Source of the DNA: Polyporus tsugae
Lineage: Eukaryota; Basidiomycota; Agaricomycetes; Polyporales; Polyporaceae
Direction: 5' to 3'
Length of the DNA stretch: 64,000 nucleotides
NCBI GenBank assembly: GCA_024305745.1
Contig: JAHRBS010000004.1
Location: forward strand, 4,216,001 to 4,280,000
The first letter of the stretch is position 1, and every line of letters begins with the position of its first letter. A model generated the notes under the pieces. That model saw only the letters and a list, made by a program, of their open reading frames with translations, was not told where the DNA came from and made no database searches. A program made the position numbers and the translations under genes. Shown here piece after piece: positions 1 through 11,403 of the stretch.

Positions 1-637
1 GCTTTCTCGACAGCAGTTCCTACATTCTAAAGACTTATATCAGATGGGATCAGCCATATCGTCGACCTACGAAGCAAGGGACCTTCAATGAAATCCGACG
101 AAACGTGCAGTACGTACCGCTATTCTTCATGGGATTCCGGAATCCTCGGCACCTATTTGACGCACGTCGTTAATCTCAATTCAGTGTCGCAGTCCACATC
201 GTGTGAGCCAGAGGAGACTCGCAAAGTCAGGCAAAGTCTGGACGAGCACCGACTCCCACATGCCAGTGTTTCGCCCGTTCCCAACCACCAATTGCAAATA
301 CTAATGTGGCTTACGGTTGGGCGTCTCTTACTTCGTCCTCGCAGCCTGCAGGCGCAACTCGGAAGCAGGGTGTGATTTGTTATTCCTCACCTCACACAAT
401 AAACGAGCATTGACATGATATCTGGAGTGCTCTATCAAGACTCTGGCGAAGGCGGTTGTGGGACATGCCAAGTTAACTGGTATGTTCTCTATTTATTTTT
501 TTTCGGAATGACGTCACTGCGCCATCACTTTCCGATTTCCTGACGTCGGTGCCCCAGCTGCACGGTCGTCTTTGCTGAGGTACTCATCCCACTACGCGTC
601 TCTCATATCCTACACGCCCACACTATTTGAACGCATC
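1..637. other. Left-edge intergenic region with a CRE-like site
   Basis: No gene is supported here. An open frame at 88-375 has an ATG but no recognisable domain, no splice signals and unconvincing composition. The stretch holds a palindromic TGACGTCA at 509-516 and a TGACGTCG half-variant at 541-548, about 100 to 130 bp upstream of the first gene, so it probably contains that gene's promoter. Confidence 0.5.
509..548. promoter_or_regulatory. CRE/ATF-like sites upstream of the first gene
   Basis: TGACGTCA at 509-516 is the full palindromic bZIP (ATF/CREB) consensus. TGACGTCG at 541-548 is a one-base variant, 32 bp further on. They lie 90 to 130 bp before the start codon at 638. Binding is inferred only from the consensus. 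Confidence 0.4.
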
Positions 638-1195
638 ATGACAGACCCGAAGCCGAAGCCGACCAGCGGCGCAATGATGTCGAAGGTTGGCAACCCTCAA
701 GTGTTCCAGGACGGTGATCAGAGGTAATTAATCATTCCTTCAATGTCGGTGACCGCCCATCCGCGGAATTGACCTCGGTCTTGGTAGGAACGCCCCTGCT
801 GGGGAGCGCAACCAATCGCCCCCGCGCGAAAAGCCGGAGCAGCTGGCTGGGGGTCAGATGAACGCACACATCCTGGAACCTAAGTGAGTTGCATTGCTCT
901 CGCTTCGCTATCTGGGGTATAACGTTGACAACATTTGTCGGCGTTGTATAGGGATAACAGGGGCCTCCGTATCCGCGAGAAGCATGAGCGGAAACAGGAA
1001 CGTGAAGCAGAGAAGGCGGAACGGCACAGGACGGTGACGAACCCGCTTGAGCCGGCGTTAAGGCACGGACATAAGCCATCTCGCGGAGCGCAGGTCGATG
1101 CCCAGTTGCAGCACGAGGACGAGGAAGAATTGTCGGCGAAGGGTCCCTACTACGGGATGTGCCATAACCCTAAGCACAAGCTGGAGCATGAGTGA
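638..1195 (+). CDS. Conserved-looking small hydrophilic protein, function unknown
   Basis: Three exons (638-723, 788-883, 952-1195) join in frame to 141 residues. Both introns begin GT and end AG and are about 65 nt. The protein has no signal peptide or membrane segment. It is rich in charged residues; the middle is an Arg/Lys/Glu-rich helix-like stretch (RIREKHERKQEREAEKAER). It ends with GPYYGMCHNPKHKLEHE, whose Cys and His residues might bind a metal. I do not recognise the family. The ATG at 638 is chosen because it begins a frame that carries through both splice junctions. CRE-like sites lie just upstream. It is transcribed in the same direction as the following homeobox gene. Confidence 0.6.
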
Positions 1196-1553
1196 CTCCC
1201 GTCTGTTGCAAAACTGTTGTAACATAGGTAAACCGACGCCCCCGCAGCAATCAGCATACGTACTCGTCGTTCTCCACATTGACACGTCCGCTATCTGCTG
1301 TACGTTCTCGACAGGGCAGTAACAGGCAGCAACATTCACCTGAGAAGCGGATCGGATTGCCGCACAGTCAACAAACCGTGTCTGTCACGTGAGGATGTGA
1401 CTTGACGCGAACACGTGATGGACGCGACCGCGTTGTGTACGTTGATGAACGGCGCTGAATGCGAAGTGTTTGATAAATATCAGACGCGTCGCACTCCTGC
1501 TCGCATCTCCCCCTACTCTACTGGCCGCATCCAATCTTCCCCTCCTCCCCGCG
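1196..1553. promoter_or_regulatory. Homeobox gene promoter with two E-boxes
   Basis: The 358 bp between the small gene and the homeobox start contain the palindrome TCACGTGA at 1385-1392 and a second CACGTG core at 1412-1417, 26 bp apart. CACGTG is the core site of bHLH factors. The pair sits about 140 to 170 bp upstream of the ATG at 1554. I see no other gene in this stretch. Confidence 0.4.
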
Positions 1554-3115
1554 ATGTTCTCGCTCGCGTCCTACTCGCTCTCCAGGACATCCTCCATGTC
1601 CAGCGTGGTCTCCGACGACTCCCTCGCGAGCTCCGGCGCCAGCAACAGTACCTCTACTGACATTCCCGTCGACAACACCCTCAAGCGCACTCGCAAACGC
1701 TTCACAAGTGTGCAGCTCATGATGCTCGAGCATCTCTACGGCGAAGCATCCCACCCCACGCGTGAGCAGCGCGAGGAGGTCGCGAGGGAAGCAGGCATGT
1801 GAGTACCCCGTTCAGCCTTCAACGCCGCCGTCTCCATTCCCACCGCGCGCTCCGCCGCATTCTAACTCCATCTCCGTCGCGCAGTGACATCCGCTCCGTG
1901 ACGGTCTGGTTCCAGAACAAACGCCAGACAGACCGCCGCATACACCGTCAGGTCCCTCAGGCACCCTCAGGCTCCCAACCATCGCCTTCGCCGTCGCCCT
2001 CACACTCGCAGTCGCCCACGTCTCTCCTACCACCATCCTCGCCCTTTTCCGACGGGTCCGGGAACACGATCCACACCGTCCGCGCACGCACCCGCACCCT
2101 ATCCGGCGACTCCTCGGCGTCAGCCCTCTCCGCCATGAGCCGCAAACGCGAACGGGAGCACGAGGGCGACGCGCAGCACCCGCCCGCCCGCCACATCCGC
2201 CACAAGCCCTCTCGGCACCTCTCCCTCGACGATGTCGCCGCGCGAGCGGAGCGGCCTGCGCTCCTCCCACGCACACTGCCGCAGGCCGTTGTCGTGTCCG
2301 AGTCGCCGTCATCGTCGTCGCCCGTGCGGCCGGTGACCCCAGACCTGAAGCGTGCACTCTCGGTCGTCACAGCGGCGGGAGTGGAGAACGAGCGGCAGGG
2401 GATGGGGCCGGCGCTGTGGGAGAACATGCCGTCGTCCCCCGTGGCACCTGACGACCCGGTCCCGTCGCGCTCGGAACGGGACATCGTGCGGTACGGCGGA
2501 AGGCAGCGGATCACGCTCGAGTACGCGTGTGCCAGGGAGACAGTCGGCGGCAAGGAGTCGGTGATGAATCGGTGTCACGGCCGGGATGGGGAGAAGGACA
2601 GGGCTAGGATGCGTAGCGGGAGGGGGAGGAAGTCGGACCGGGGGAAGAGCAAGAGCAAGAGCAGGCACCGGCACCATCAAGGCGCGAGGAGGAAAAGCGT
2701 GGCTCTGGACGACGTTCAGGTTTCTGGCGATGGCCACCAGCGGGGCCATGCCTATACCCATACCCATACCCATACCCAGGCGAAGGAGCAGGATGAGGAG
2801 GGGCCCGAGGAGGACATACCCATTGCGGACTACGGTGGCGGCGATACGGACACTGAGGGCGCACCCTCTGAGCCCCCAGTGACGCCTTCGAGCAGTTTTG
2901 ACCTGGGGGAGCTCCACACCATGGAGGAGGATGAGGCGGACGACGAGGACAGCGACAGGACGGTGACCGTCCCGCGGGCAGTTTTGGTCGGGGCGAGGGG
3001 GAAGAAGGACGAGCCAATGGCGGTCGAAGTGCACGTTGCGCGGATTCAGAGCGGGCCGGATGACGACTTGATGGACGTCGCCTACGTCCTGTGCGGTCTC
3101 AGCCAGCGTCGTTGA
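1554..3115 (+). CDS. Homeobox (homeodomain) transcription factor
   Basis: Two exons (1554-1798, 1885-3115) give 491 residues. The homeodomain spans about residues 43-105 and is interrupted by the intron: KRTRKRF starts it, and the recognition helix reads VTVWFQNKRQTDRR, with the W-F-x-N-x-R signature of DNA-contacting helix 3. The rest is a long low-complexity tail rich in Ser, Pro, Arg and acidic residues, with basic stretches likely to act as nuclear localisation signals. The start at 1554 is preferred because the upstream in-frame extension to 1470 begins with TTG, not ATG. A TACCCA repeat at 2755-2778 encodes alternating His-Thr. The gene stands alone, unlike the paired HD1/HD2 mating-type genes, so I infer a developmental regulator of the fungal hom type. 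The exact orthologue is not assigned. Confidence 0.85.
2755..2778 (+). repeat. TACCCA hexamer repeat, four units, inside the homeobox coding region
   Basis: Four perfect TACCCA units lie in the coding region and are translated as alternating Thr-His. This is a short tandem repeat of a kind prone to length change by slippage. It is not the fungal telomere motif (TTAGGG). Confidence 0.85.
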
Positions 3116-3322
3116 ACGTGGATTTGGAACGCTGAACCCTTGAGCGATGAACGCTGCACGCATCTAGACGATTGGAACGGAACACGACTGCACGATTGTT
3201 TATGGTATTATAGCATTGTACGCAAGCCTGGATGTAATTATACGCCACACATTGCAATTGGAAAGCCCGTCATTGTCAATGCATCACGGATACCCAAGAA
3301 AGCAGAAGCAGGATACATAGCA

Positions 3323-4519
3323 CTACGCCCATCCGATCTTGTAGAGCTTGTACCCGCCTTCGTCAGCGCGGCCCACTCCATCCTGCTTGCCCATCTCCTC
3401 GACGCTCAGAATGGCCAATTTCCGGCCATCGCCCTTCCCGCTCGGCCCGTGCGAGAAGATGGCGTCGACCGTATCGCTCATGCCCTCGTGCCTGCCCGTC
3501 GGGCGGACGGGAATGATGAGCCAGAAGAGCCCGTTCGCCTCGAGCAGGTGCCCCACACACGCCTTGATCCAGCGAGTGTGGTCCGGGTGGTAGACGACGT
3601 CCGCGGCGAGGATTATGTCGAACTTGTGGGAGAGCAGACCCTCGAAAACGGGGTTCTGCCAGTCGAGCGAGAGGACCTCCACGAACGGGTGTGGAGAAGG
3701 AGAAGAGGGGAAGTTCGTCGAGACGTTGTCGCGGAGGTTATCGAGGACGTGCGGGTGGTAGTCCGTCGCGACGACCGTAACGCCAGAACCGGACTCGGAG
3801 TCCGGACGGGCGAGCAGCTTCGCTGCAGCGATGCTCAGCAGGCCTGTTCCCGCGCCGAGTTCGAGGATACGCTGGCGTCGGGCGAGGCTGAACGCGCCTG
3901 GGTCTAAGCACATCCGTTCTGCGAGGCGTATGGAGCTTCCCCAGCTCTGCAGCCCGACGGAGGTATGGTCGTCGCTGAGCAGGGGGGCGTCGTTGAGCTC
4001 GACGTGAACGGCCTCGACCGCGAAGCTCCCAAAGCGAGTCGGGAACGTGAACTTCCGGGTGACCGCCTCTTCCTTGTCCTCCCCGGCGAACGAACTAAGC
4101 AGGGAGGCAGCGGCATCCACAAGAGCCGCGCGTGAGTCCGATTCGTCTTCGGAGCAGTCCGTCGCGTATACCCACGAATCGGAGCGCGCGGTGAAGCCGG
4201 TGAGCCAGCGGATGGTGAACTCGCGCTCGAAGGTGTCCGAGCGGAGGACGTCGATGTCGAACGTGTCCTCTTCGCTGTCGTATTCATCATCCGAGTCGTC
4301 CTCGCCTTCGGCGGAAGCGTAACCGGAATCCGGGACAGAGGTATCGTGGACGCGATGCTTCGGGAGCGCTTTGGGCTGTGGGAGGGCTGCGAGTGCAGGA
4401 GGGCAGTATATCGCACGAAGGTTGTGGATGGCCGCCGTTAGTTGTGCGAGGGTGTGCGTCGCGAGGCGCGGTAGAGGCGGGAGGGAGGACGTGGGCGAGG
4501 TGGGACGTCTTGTCGCCAT
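3323..4519 (-). CDS. Family-16 (seven-beta-strand) protein-lysine methyltransferase, EFM2-like
   Basis: A single exon encodes 398 residues. The S-adenosylmethionine-binding core is visible: motif I ILELGAGTGLLSIAAAKLL, an acidic post-I motif VVATDYHPHVLDNL, and the family-16 signature DIILAADVVYHPDH. The N-terminal third contains an acidic region (EGEDDSDDEYDSEED). Family 16 enzymes of fungi mostly methylate lysines of translation factors; the length is close to that of yeast Efm2, so a cytosolic elongation-factor methyltransferase is the best guess, but the substrate cannot be read from sequence. It converges on the homeobox gene (about 200 bp between the ends) and diverges from the GON7-like gene. 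Confidence 0.8.
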   Translation of the reverse strand: MATRRPTSPTSSLPPLPRLATHTLAQLTAAIHNLRAIYCPPALAALPQPKALPKHRVHDTSVPDSGYASAEGEDDSDDEYDSEEDTFDIDVLRSDTFEREFTIRWLTGFTARSDSWVYATDCSEDESDSRAALVDAAASLLSSFAGEDKEEAVTRKFTFPTRFGSFAVEAVHVELNDAPLLSDDHTSVGLQSWGSSIRLAERMCLDPGAFSLARRQRILELGAGTGLLSIAAAKLLARPDSESGSGVTVVATDYHPHVLDNLRDNVSTNFPSSPSPHPFVEVLSLDWQNPVFEGLLSHKFDIILAADVVYHPDHTRWIKACVGHLLEANGLFWLIIPVRPTGRHEGMSDTVDAIFSHGPSGKGDGRKLAILSVEEMGKQDGVGRADEGGYKLYKIGWA

Positions 4520-4964
4520 GTCTTCTATGCAATTAACTCTATGCGTGCGTTGTTGCTGTAATGTTGTCTAATCCCAGCTGGGATGCCCGGGCAAAATTTG
4601 GTTTGGGAGCCTCGAAAAGCGAGGAGAAGGTTTATGGAGGGTATGATCTATGGTCTATGAGTGTTGCAGAGCCGCGAGGGGGAGCAACCAAGGGTATGAA
4701 GCAGGGACCCTTGGTTGCTAGCGCACAAAAACCGGCATGGCGGGCGAGGGGAGACGGAGGACAGAGACAAGGAGGAAAGAGCTGAGAGCGATGCATGGTG
4801 GTCCTCAAGGGTGTGGCTGAGGAACGTGTGGCTTGACGTCCACATCTTTTTCTTCCGTCGGCCATCGCCGGCCCGACTCCCGCCCAGAGATAACGGCCAC
4901 AGGCTCCAGCGACGTCCGGATCCCATCCTCCGCCTGGGTTTGTGATCATCCACTCTCTGTTACA
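4520..4964. other. Divergent intergenic region, methyltransferase and GON7-like gene
   Basis: 445 bp separate two genes transcribed away from each other, so the stretch must hold both promoters. No strong known element or additional gene was identified. Confidence 0.4.
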
Positions 4965-5258
4965 ATGCCCGCGATCTCCATCACTTACAACTTGAACCCG
5001 CCGTCGGACACTACTATACCAGCAGGCCTCGTGACCCAAACAACTCTGCAATATCCAGTTCCCGAGAATGCGGAGAGCCAAAAGGCTTACTACGAGGGCT
5101 TGAGGACGGCGGTCTTGGAGGCAAAGGCTGCTTTGGGAGAGCAGCTCACTGCGTGGAGAGACGCGGTAGGAAAGCGGGAAGATAAGAAAGAGGCAGCGAT
5201 ACCCAAGAAGGGCGAGGACGACGAGGGCGAAGACGAGGGAGGGCTGGAAGAGTCATGA
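4965..5258 (+). CDS. GON7-like subunit of the EKC/KEOPS complex
   Basis: A single exon encodes 97 residues with ATG at 4965. The N-terminus ISITYNLNPP followed by a loop, then the helix YYEGLRTAVLEAKAALGEQL and a Lys/Glu-rich tail, matches the layout of the small fungal GON7 family (about 100 residues). GON7 stabilises the KEOPS complex, which makes the universal t6A37 modification of ANN-decoding tRNAs and affects telomeres. The family is very divergent, so this assignment rests on pattern and length rather than on an invariant motif. The acidic tail (GEDDEGEDEGG) is probably disordered. It converges with bL2m; the two ends are about 210 bp apart. Confidence 0.55.
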   Translation: MPAISITYNLNPPSDTTIPAGLVTQTTLQYPVPENAESQKAYYEGLRTAVLEAKAALGEQLTAWRDAVGKREDKKEAAIPKKGEDDEGEDEGGLEES

Positions 5259-5466
5259 TCCTTCCCGCTCTGGTGAGATCCCTCTTTGGTGGTTGCTCTG
5301 TCGAGGTACCAATTCAGAGATAGGGGATATTCCACACATATCGCACCAGCACGAAGAGAAGAGGACAGTACTATAAGGTGTATTATGTATCGGGCTGTAA
5401 CATGAATTGCTACCCGCAATAGCATGCCCAGTCCAGCGAAGGCGGGGAGACTCTACCTCTCCACAT

Positions 5467-6758
5467 CTACGAACTCCGCTTCTCCTTACCACGAGGGCGC
5501 TCGCGAATCACCATCTTGTTGCTGTTCTTGGGGCCCTTCGGTCCAGGCTTCCTCGTGCGGACACCCTTTGCGACCCAACCCCAAACGGACCGCGGCTGTT
5601 TGTTACCCTTGGACTTTCCACGACCTCCTCCGTGAGGGTGGTCGTTCCTACAATCAAAATGAATGGAAGGTTGAACCTCTAAATAATATCTGCGCACCTG
5701 TTCATAGCCATACCACGGACACGCGGCCGGTGTCCAAGCCAGCGGTTCCTCCCAGCCTTGCCCAAGTTGCGGTTCTTCCACAGCGGGTTGCTGACCTTGC
5801 CAACCGTCGCAACGCAATCCTGGAGGACCTTGCGGACCTCGCCACTCTGCAGGCGGACGTGCGAGTACTTGCCCGAGTCCTCGTGCGCGATGACCTGGCC
5901 GAACGTCCCCGCCGAGCGCACCAGCACGGCACGGCCCTGTGGGTTCAGCGCAATGTTGTGAATGATTGTGCCGGGCGGGATGAGGCGGAGGGGGACGACG
6001 TTCCCCGGTTTGACGGTGATCGCACGGAGGACACCCAGCGCGAGCGAAGCGGTCGACGCGGTCTGCGACTGCGTCAGGCTCGCCTCCTCCCCCTTCTGCT
6101 CCAGCGTCTTGCCCCGCAGCTCCTTCGAGTCGACGAACCCGGGCACGAGCCCGTCGGGGATGCCCTGCCGGAAGGACTCGACGACGTCGCCTGCGCGGAG
6201 GTTGTCTGGAGCGAGGATGTAGCTCCAGACCTTCCCGCCAGGGAGATTGGCATTGCGGTTCTTGATGAGGGCGATGTGTGCGGAGCGGCCGGGGTCGTAC
6301 TCGATGCGCACGACGTCGCATGGGCCAGGCTCGGTGCGCATGAAGTCGATGATGCGTATGCGCTGCTTGTGCCCGCCGCCGATGAAGCGGACGGTTATGT
6401 GGCCATGGTGGTTGCGTCCGCCGCGTTTTCGGAGGGCAACGGTAAGCTCGCGGAGGGGCCGGCCTTGGTAGAGGTGGGGGGAGAGTGGTCGTTTGAGGTG
6501 ACGGATACCGGGGGTGATGGGCTTGTAGGTTTTGTAGAGGACAGATGTGCGCGCGAGGGCAGCGTTGACCTCTGATGGCGACTGCTGCGATGTGGTGGCC
6601 TCCGTGGCGTACTGACGCGTACCCTTCAATACATGAGGAAAGACAGCGGATGACGAGGAGGCCGCTGACGACGAAGACGAGGCTGTGGCAAAAGAGGAAG
6701 TGCTGCCGACGTTAATAGAGAAGGCAGAGCGGAGGAGACATCGTGCCGTAGAGAACAT
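5467..6758 (-). CDS. RML2: Mitochondrial large-subunit ribosomal protein bL2m
   Basis: Two exons on the minus strand (5698-6758, 5467-5647) give 413 residues. The N-terminal 50 residues are Ser/Ala/Arg-rich and look like a mitochondrial presequence. The body has the L2 RNA-binding regions (KRGGRNHHGHITVRFIGGGHK; VVRIEYDPGRSAHIALI), and after the intron comes the near-invariant peptidyl-transferase loop NDHPHGGGRGKSKGNKQ. In bacterial L2 the matching His is implicated in peptide-bond formation. The intron sits directly before this loop, so the first exon alone looks truncated. A long open frame on the other strand (5424-6575) is a shadow. The gene diverges from RVB2 over 150 bp. Confidence 0.92.
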
Positions 6759-6908
6759 GGGGGAGCAGCTGCTCGTCGCTGCCGCCGCCGTCGAGCTGGT
6801 CAGCGAGATGGACGGTGGAGCGTGGACACACGGTCACGGTGCAGAAGAGAGAGCTTGTTTGGCGCCTCGAACAACGCGCGTCTTCTGGCATCCTCCTCCA
6901 ACCCCACC
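6759..6908. promoter_or_regulatory. Compact bidirectional promoter, bL2m and RVB2
   Basis: Only 150 bp separate the start codons of two divergently transcribed housekeeping genes, so both promoters and both leaders must fit here. I see no obvious TATA box. Confidence 0.5.
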
Positions 6909-8745
<1,837 letters not shown>

Positions 8746-9864
8746 ACGACTGGGGAAGGCTCGTTTTCCGCTGCAGTGTATTCGGTGCGTCGCACGACTG
8801 TAACGCGGATGTAGAAGGCTGACCAATGATGGAAGCTTGTCGTGTATCGTAGCTATGTTGTCACTCTTGCTTTATTGCTTCCAAGCTTCCGGTGCTCTCG
8901 GGCCACAAAGGGTGTGAATCGTGCCTTTCCACATGTATTTTCGTCACGCCTTCTTGTCGAGAGGGCAAAGCGTTGTTTCCACGAATGACTAATTCTCCCC
9001 TACTTGATTCATGTGCCCCTGGGATGAAGCATGGTGAGTGTCTCGAATGTCTGAAAGTGATTGTCATACCTTCACCGTCCTATAGGTTCACCGGGCTACA
9101 TGACATCCCGAACTTTTCCCGCTCTCCATGCTGGCCTGAGTGGTTTTCTCCAAGTTTCCGCGGAAGTGTATAATAGTGAGCTTCCATTCACAATCGTCGT
9201 GGCGCGCCGAGCACTTTTTCCACTGTATCCCCGGTGCCGTTACCCCGCCACGACACCCACCTTCTACTTGAGTTCCGCCGACGTGTCTGGCATATTGTGT
9301 CATTGCCCGACGGATCCGCCCATGCGTGGTGTCGAGTACCCCTGTTCCGTGGAGCGTGGTACGGGGTACAGTCACCAGATTGCGTTTGAGGGTAGTCCGA
9401 CCGTGAGTGGTGGCCTCAAAAATATCTCGGGCGCGTCGGGGATCGAGCCACATCTGTACTGTACTGTATGCCCATCAGTGTCGGTAGTGTACTGATCGAT
9501 GAGTTTGCTCACGCGCCTCGATATGTTTGTCGTCGAGCGTGGGTGCCGTCGAGGTCAGAGATCATAGTGAACATACAGCACCGTCTATCTCACATGCGTG
9601 AAACAGACGCGGCGGACGGTCGATGACTGATGACGACGCGCACCGGAACAAGGCTTTTATACCCACACTCACTATATCGGAGCGTCATGGGGATATTAAT
9701 ACTTACGTCTAACCAAAGGTTTCGGGGACTATCCTTGTGCAAGCCGCCGGCTTGTACTTCTGCCGTAGTGCTGGTTCTCTACGGCTTCGTCAGGCCAGCA
9801 CAGCACCCGGATGGATTGGTCCAGTCATGGGGTACCACCTCCGCGACCACGCCCTTCAATCTGA
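8746..9864. other. Intergenic region without a recognisable gene
   Basis: Downstream of RVB2, open frames of up to 144 codons occur on both strands but lack domains, consistent codon use or convincing splice sites. Nothing is supported here beyond the RVB2 3' end. Confidence 0.4.
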
Positions 9865-10320
9865 CTGAATGGAATAGGTCTAGTTTCTCCGCCCAAGGCC
9901 ACGGAATGGGTCAAAGCTCGTTCGATAGCCCTCGCGCATGCCATACCAGTCCCCAACAGCGAGATCTCCACGAGATTCTCCCTGGTATATTTCCGGAGCT
10001 TCCGAGACCACGTCGCCGGTGAGAGGCAAGGCATGGTGGACCGATATGCCTTTCCCAGCCTCTCTGTGGTTCTGCGGCATGCGGACTACAGGCCTTCGGC
10101 CATCCAGACGTCGCGATTTTATGTTTCGATCCACCACCGCTCTACTCCCTCCGCCGACAGCACTTGACCAGCCCGGAGCAGGTGCAAGGCACCGGGCCAT
10201 TTCCTTTGGGTATCCTGTCCGTATATCAGAGAACGCAATGCCCTGCAACTGTCTAACTGGGCCCCCATTGAGCCGAACCTCAACCTTCGTATTATCCGAA
10301 GTGCGACGCTCGCATTCATG
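9865..10320 (+). pseudogene. Open coding-like frame with one in-frame stop, upstream part of an unknown gene
   Basis: The plus frame starting at 9865 reads as plausible protein (KATEWVKARSIALAHAIPVP, then YAFPSLSVVLRHADYRPSAI) to 10320, broken only by TGA at 10165-10167. It lies immediately before the phased exons of the next entry and would join them in phase across 10321-10343, which begins GTACGT and ends CAG but is only 23 nt. A competing reading uses a different frame from 10032 to 10250 (no stop) and a normal 93 nt intron to 10344. I cannot tell whether this is a decayed gene, an unusual gene structure, or a 5' part I have mis-assembled. No family is recognised. Confidence 0.3.
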
Positions 10321-10343
10321 GTACGTACTGATTCCCCCCACAG

Positions 10344-11216
10344 TCCGCGACGTCGGCCTCACTCGATCATTCATGTGCCCACGGCCAGATGCTCAACCAG
10401 GACGCTTCGAGCAGTGATAAGGACCTTCTTCGGCCGTCGTTGAGGAGCAGAGTGTCGGCATTTGGGGCTGCGCTGAAGCCGGTGAATACTCTCGCTTGTC
10501 GATCTACACCGCCACCCCCGTCGTGGTTCGCATTGCCAATGTCGACGATCGATGGCTAATTGAGGGCTTGTCGCCCACAGAAGCGCAATGCCACACATCC
10601 GTATGCGATTGTTCCGTCGGCTCCCCAGTCCGAGTGCAGCACGCTGGTGAGTTTTGCCGACCTTTGACCCCTCTCCCACTTCCTAACGTCTCGTTCGATC
10701 ATGGAGGTGGAGTTCGCCATTGAAGACGTCCTGATCAAGGAAGATACCGCGGTCGAATTCGTACGTCTGCTGTGTATCTCTCCCGATCTGCGTGGCTTAA
10801 GCCGGTCTACCTCAGGAGACCGAAGACTATATGCTCGACGCCGACAACTCGGCCTGGACGAATGGCGGATTCTCCGTTTCCCCCTCCCCAAAGAAGCAAA
10901 AGGCCACTCGTGCCGCCATCCTGATGCCATTTTCACAGGTGTGGCTCATGATTCTAACTGACGGACTCTTATCTGACGGTGTATGGGTCCCAGACACATG
11001 TCCTTGATTCGGAGAATACCGCATGGGCGACCGCACGTCCTACTGCCTCCCAACCCGTCACAAAGTCACGAAACCGGGTCTTCGGTTCTAGCCGTCCAGC
11101 TTTTGGGGCATCTGGGGTGGAAGTTAGTAGGACTCCCCTGCTAATCCCCGAGACTTCACACTAACAGACGTCGACAGCCTGAATATCTCGACCCAGAAGA
11201 CAGAGCGTGGATGTGA
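10344..11216 (+). CDS. Multi-exon gene of unknown function with three LD..(N/D).AW motifs (5' end unresolved)
   Basis: Six phase-0 exons (10344-10481, 10581-10646, 10707-10760, 10816-10938, 10994-11116, 11178-11216) join without a stop and end at TGA 11214-11216. All introns are GT-AG and 55-99 nt. The protein is acidic with a basic patch (SPSPKKQKATR). A short motif occurs three times: YMLDADNSAW, HVLDSENTAW and EYLDPEDRAW, the third at the very C-terminus. Repetition of such a motif in three separate exons argues that the exons are real, and suggests a repeated binding peptide. No known domain is recognised, and the start codon is not located; the upstream frame is described separately. Confidence 0.45.
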
Positions 11217-11403
11217 ACTGTGTTTCAGCAGGTCGGACCGCGTACAACTCCCGAATCCTTATGTCTCGGTTCAGCGAGTACTTATACATAACGCCTTGAT
11301 GATGCATTGTAATCTACGTGTCGTCCATGCTTTGAATGCACAACAGACGTCCAATCATCATCGATATAGTGCAACATAAGAGTTCTCTCTGTACAAATGT
11401 CGC

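Noticed and set aside
88..375. Open frame of 95 codons near the left edge
   Set aside because: Has an ATG but no domain, conserved motif or neighbouring exon.
3140..3907. Open frame of 255 codons on the plus strand
   Set aside because: It is antisense to the methyltransferase catalytic domain and begins and ends without supporting signals.
5424..6575. Open frame of 383 codons on the plus strand
   Set aside because: It lies antisense to bL2m exon 1, whose protein is clearly conserved; the open frame is a by-product of GC-rich codon use.
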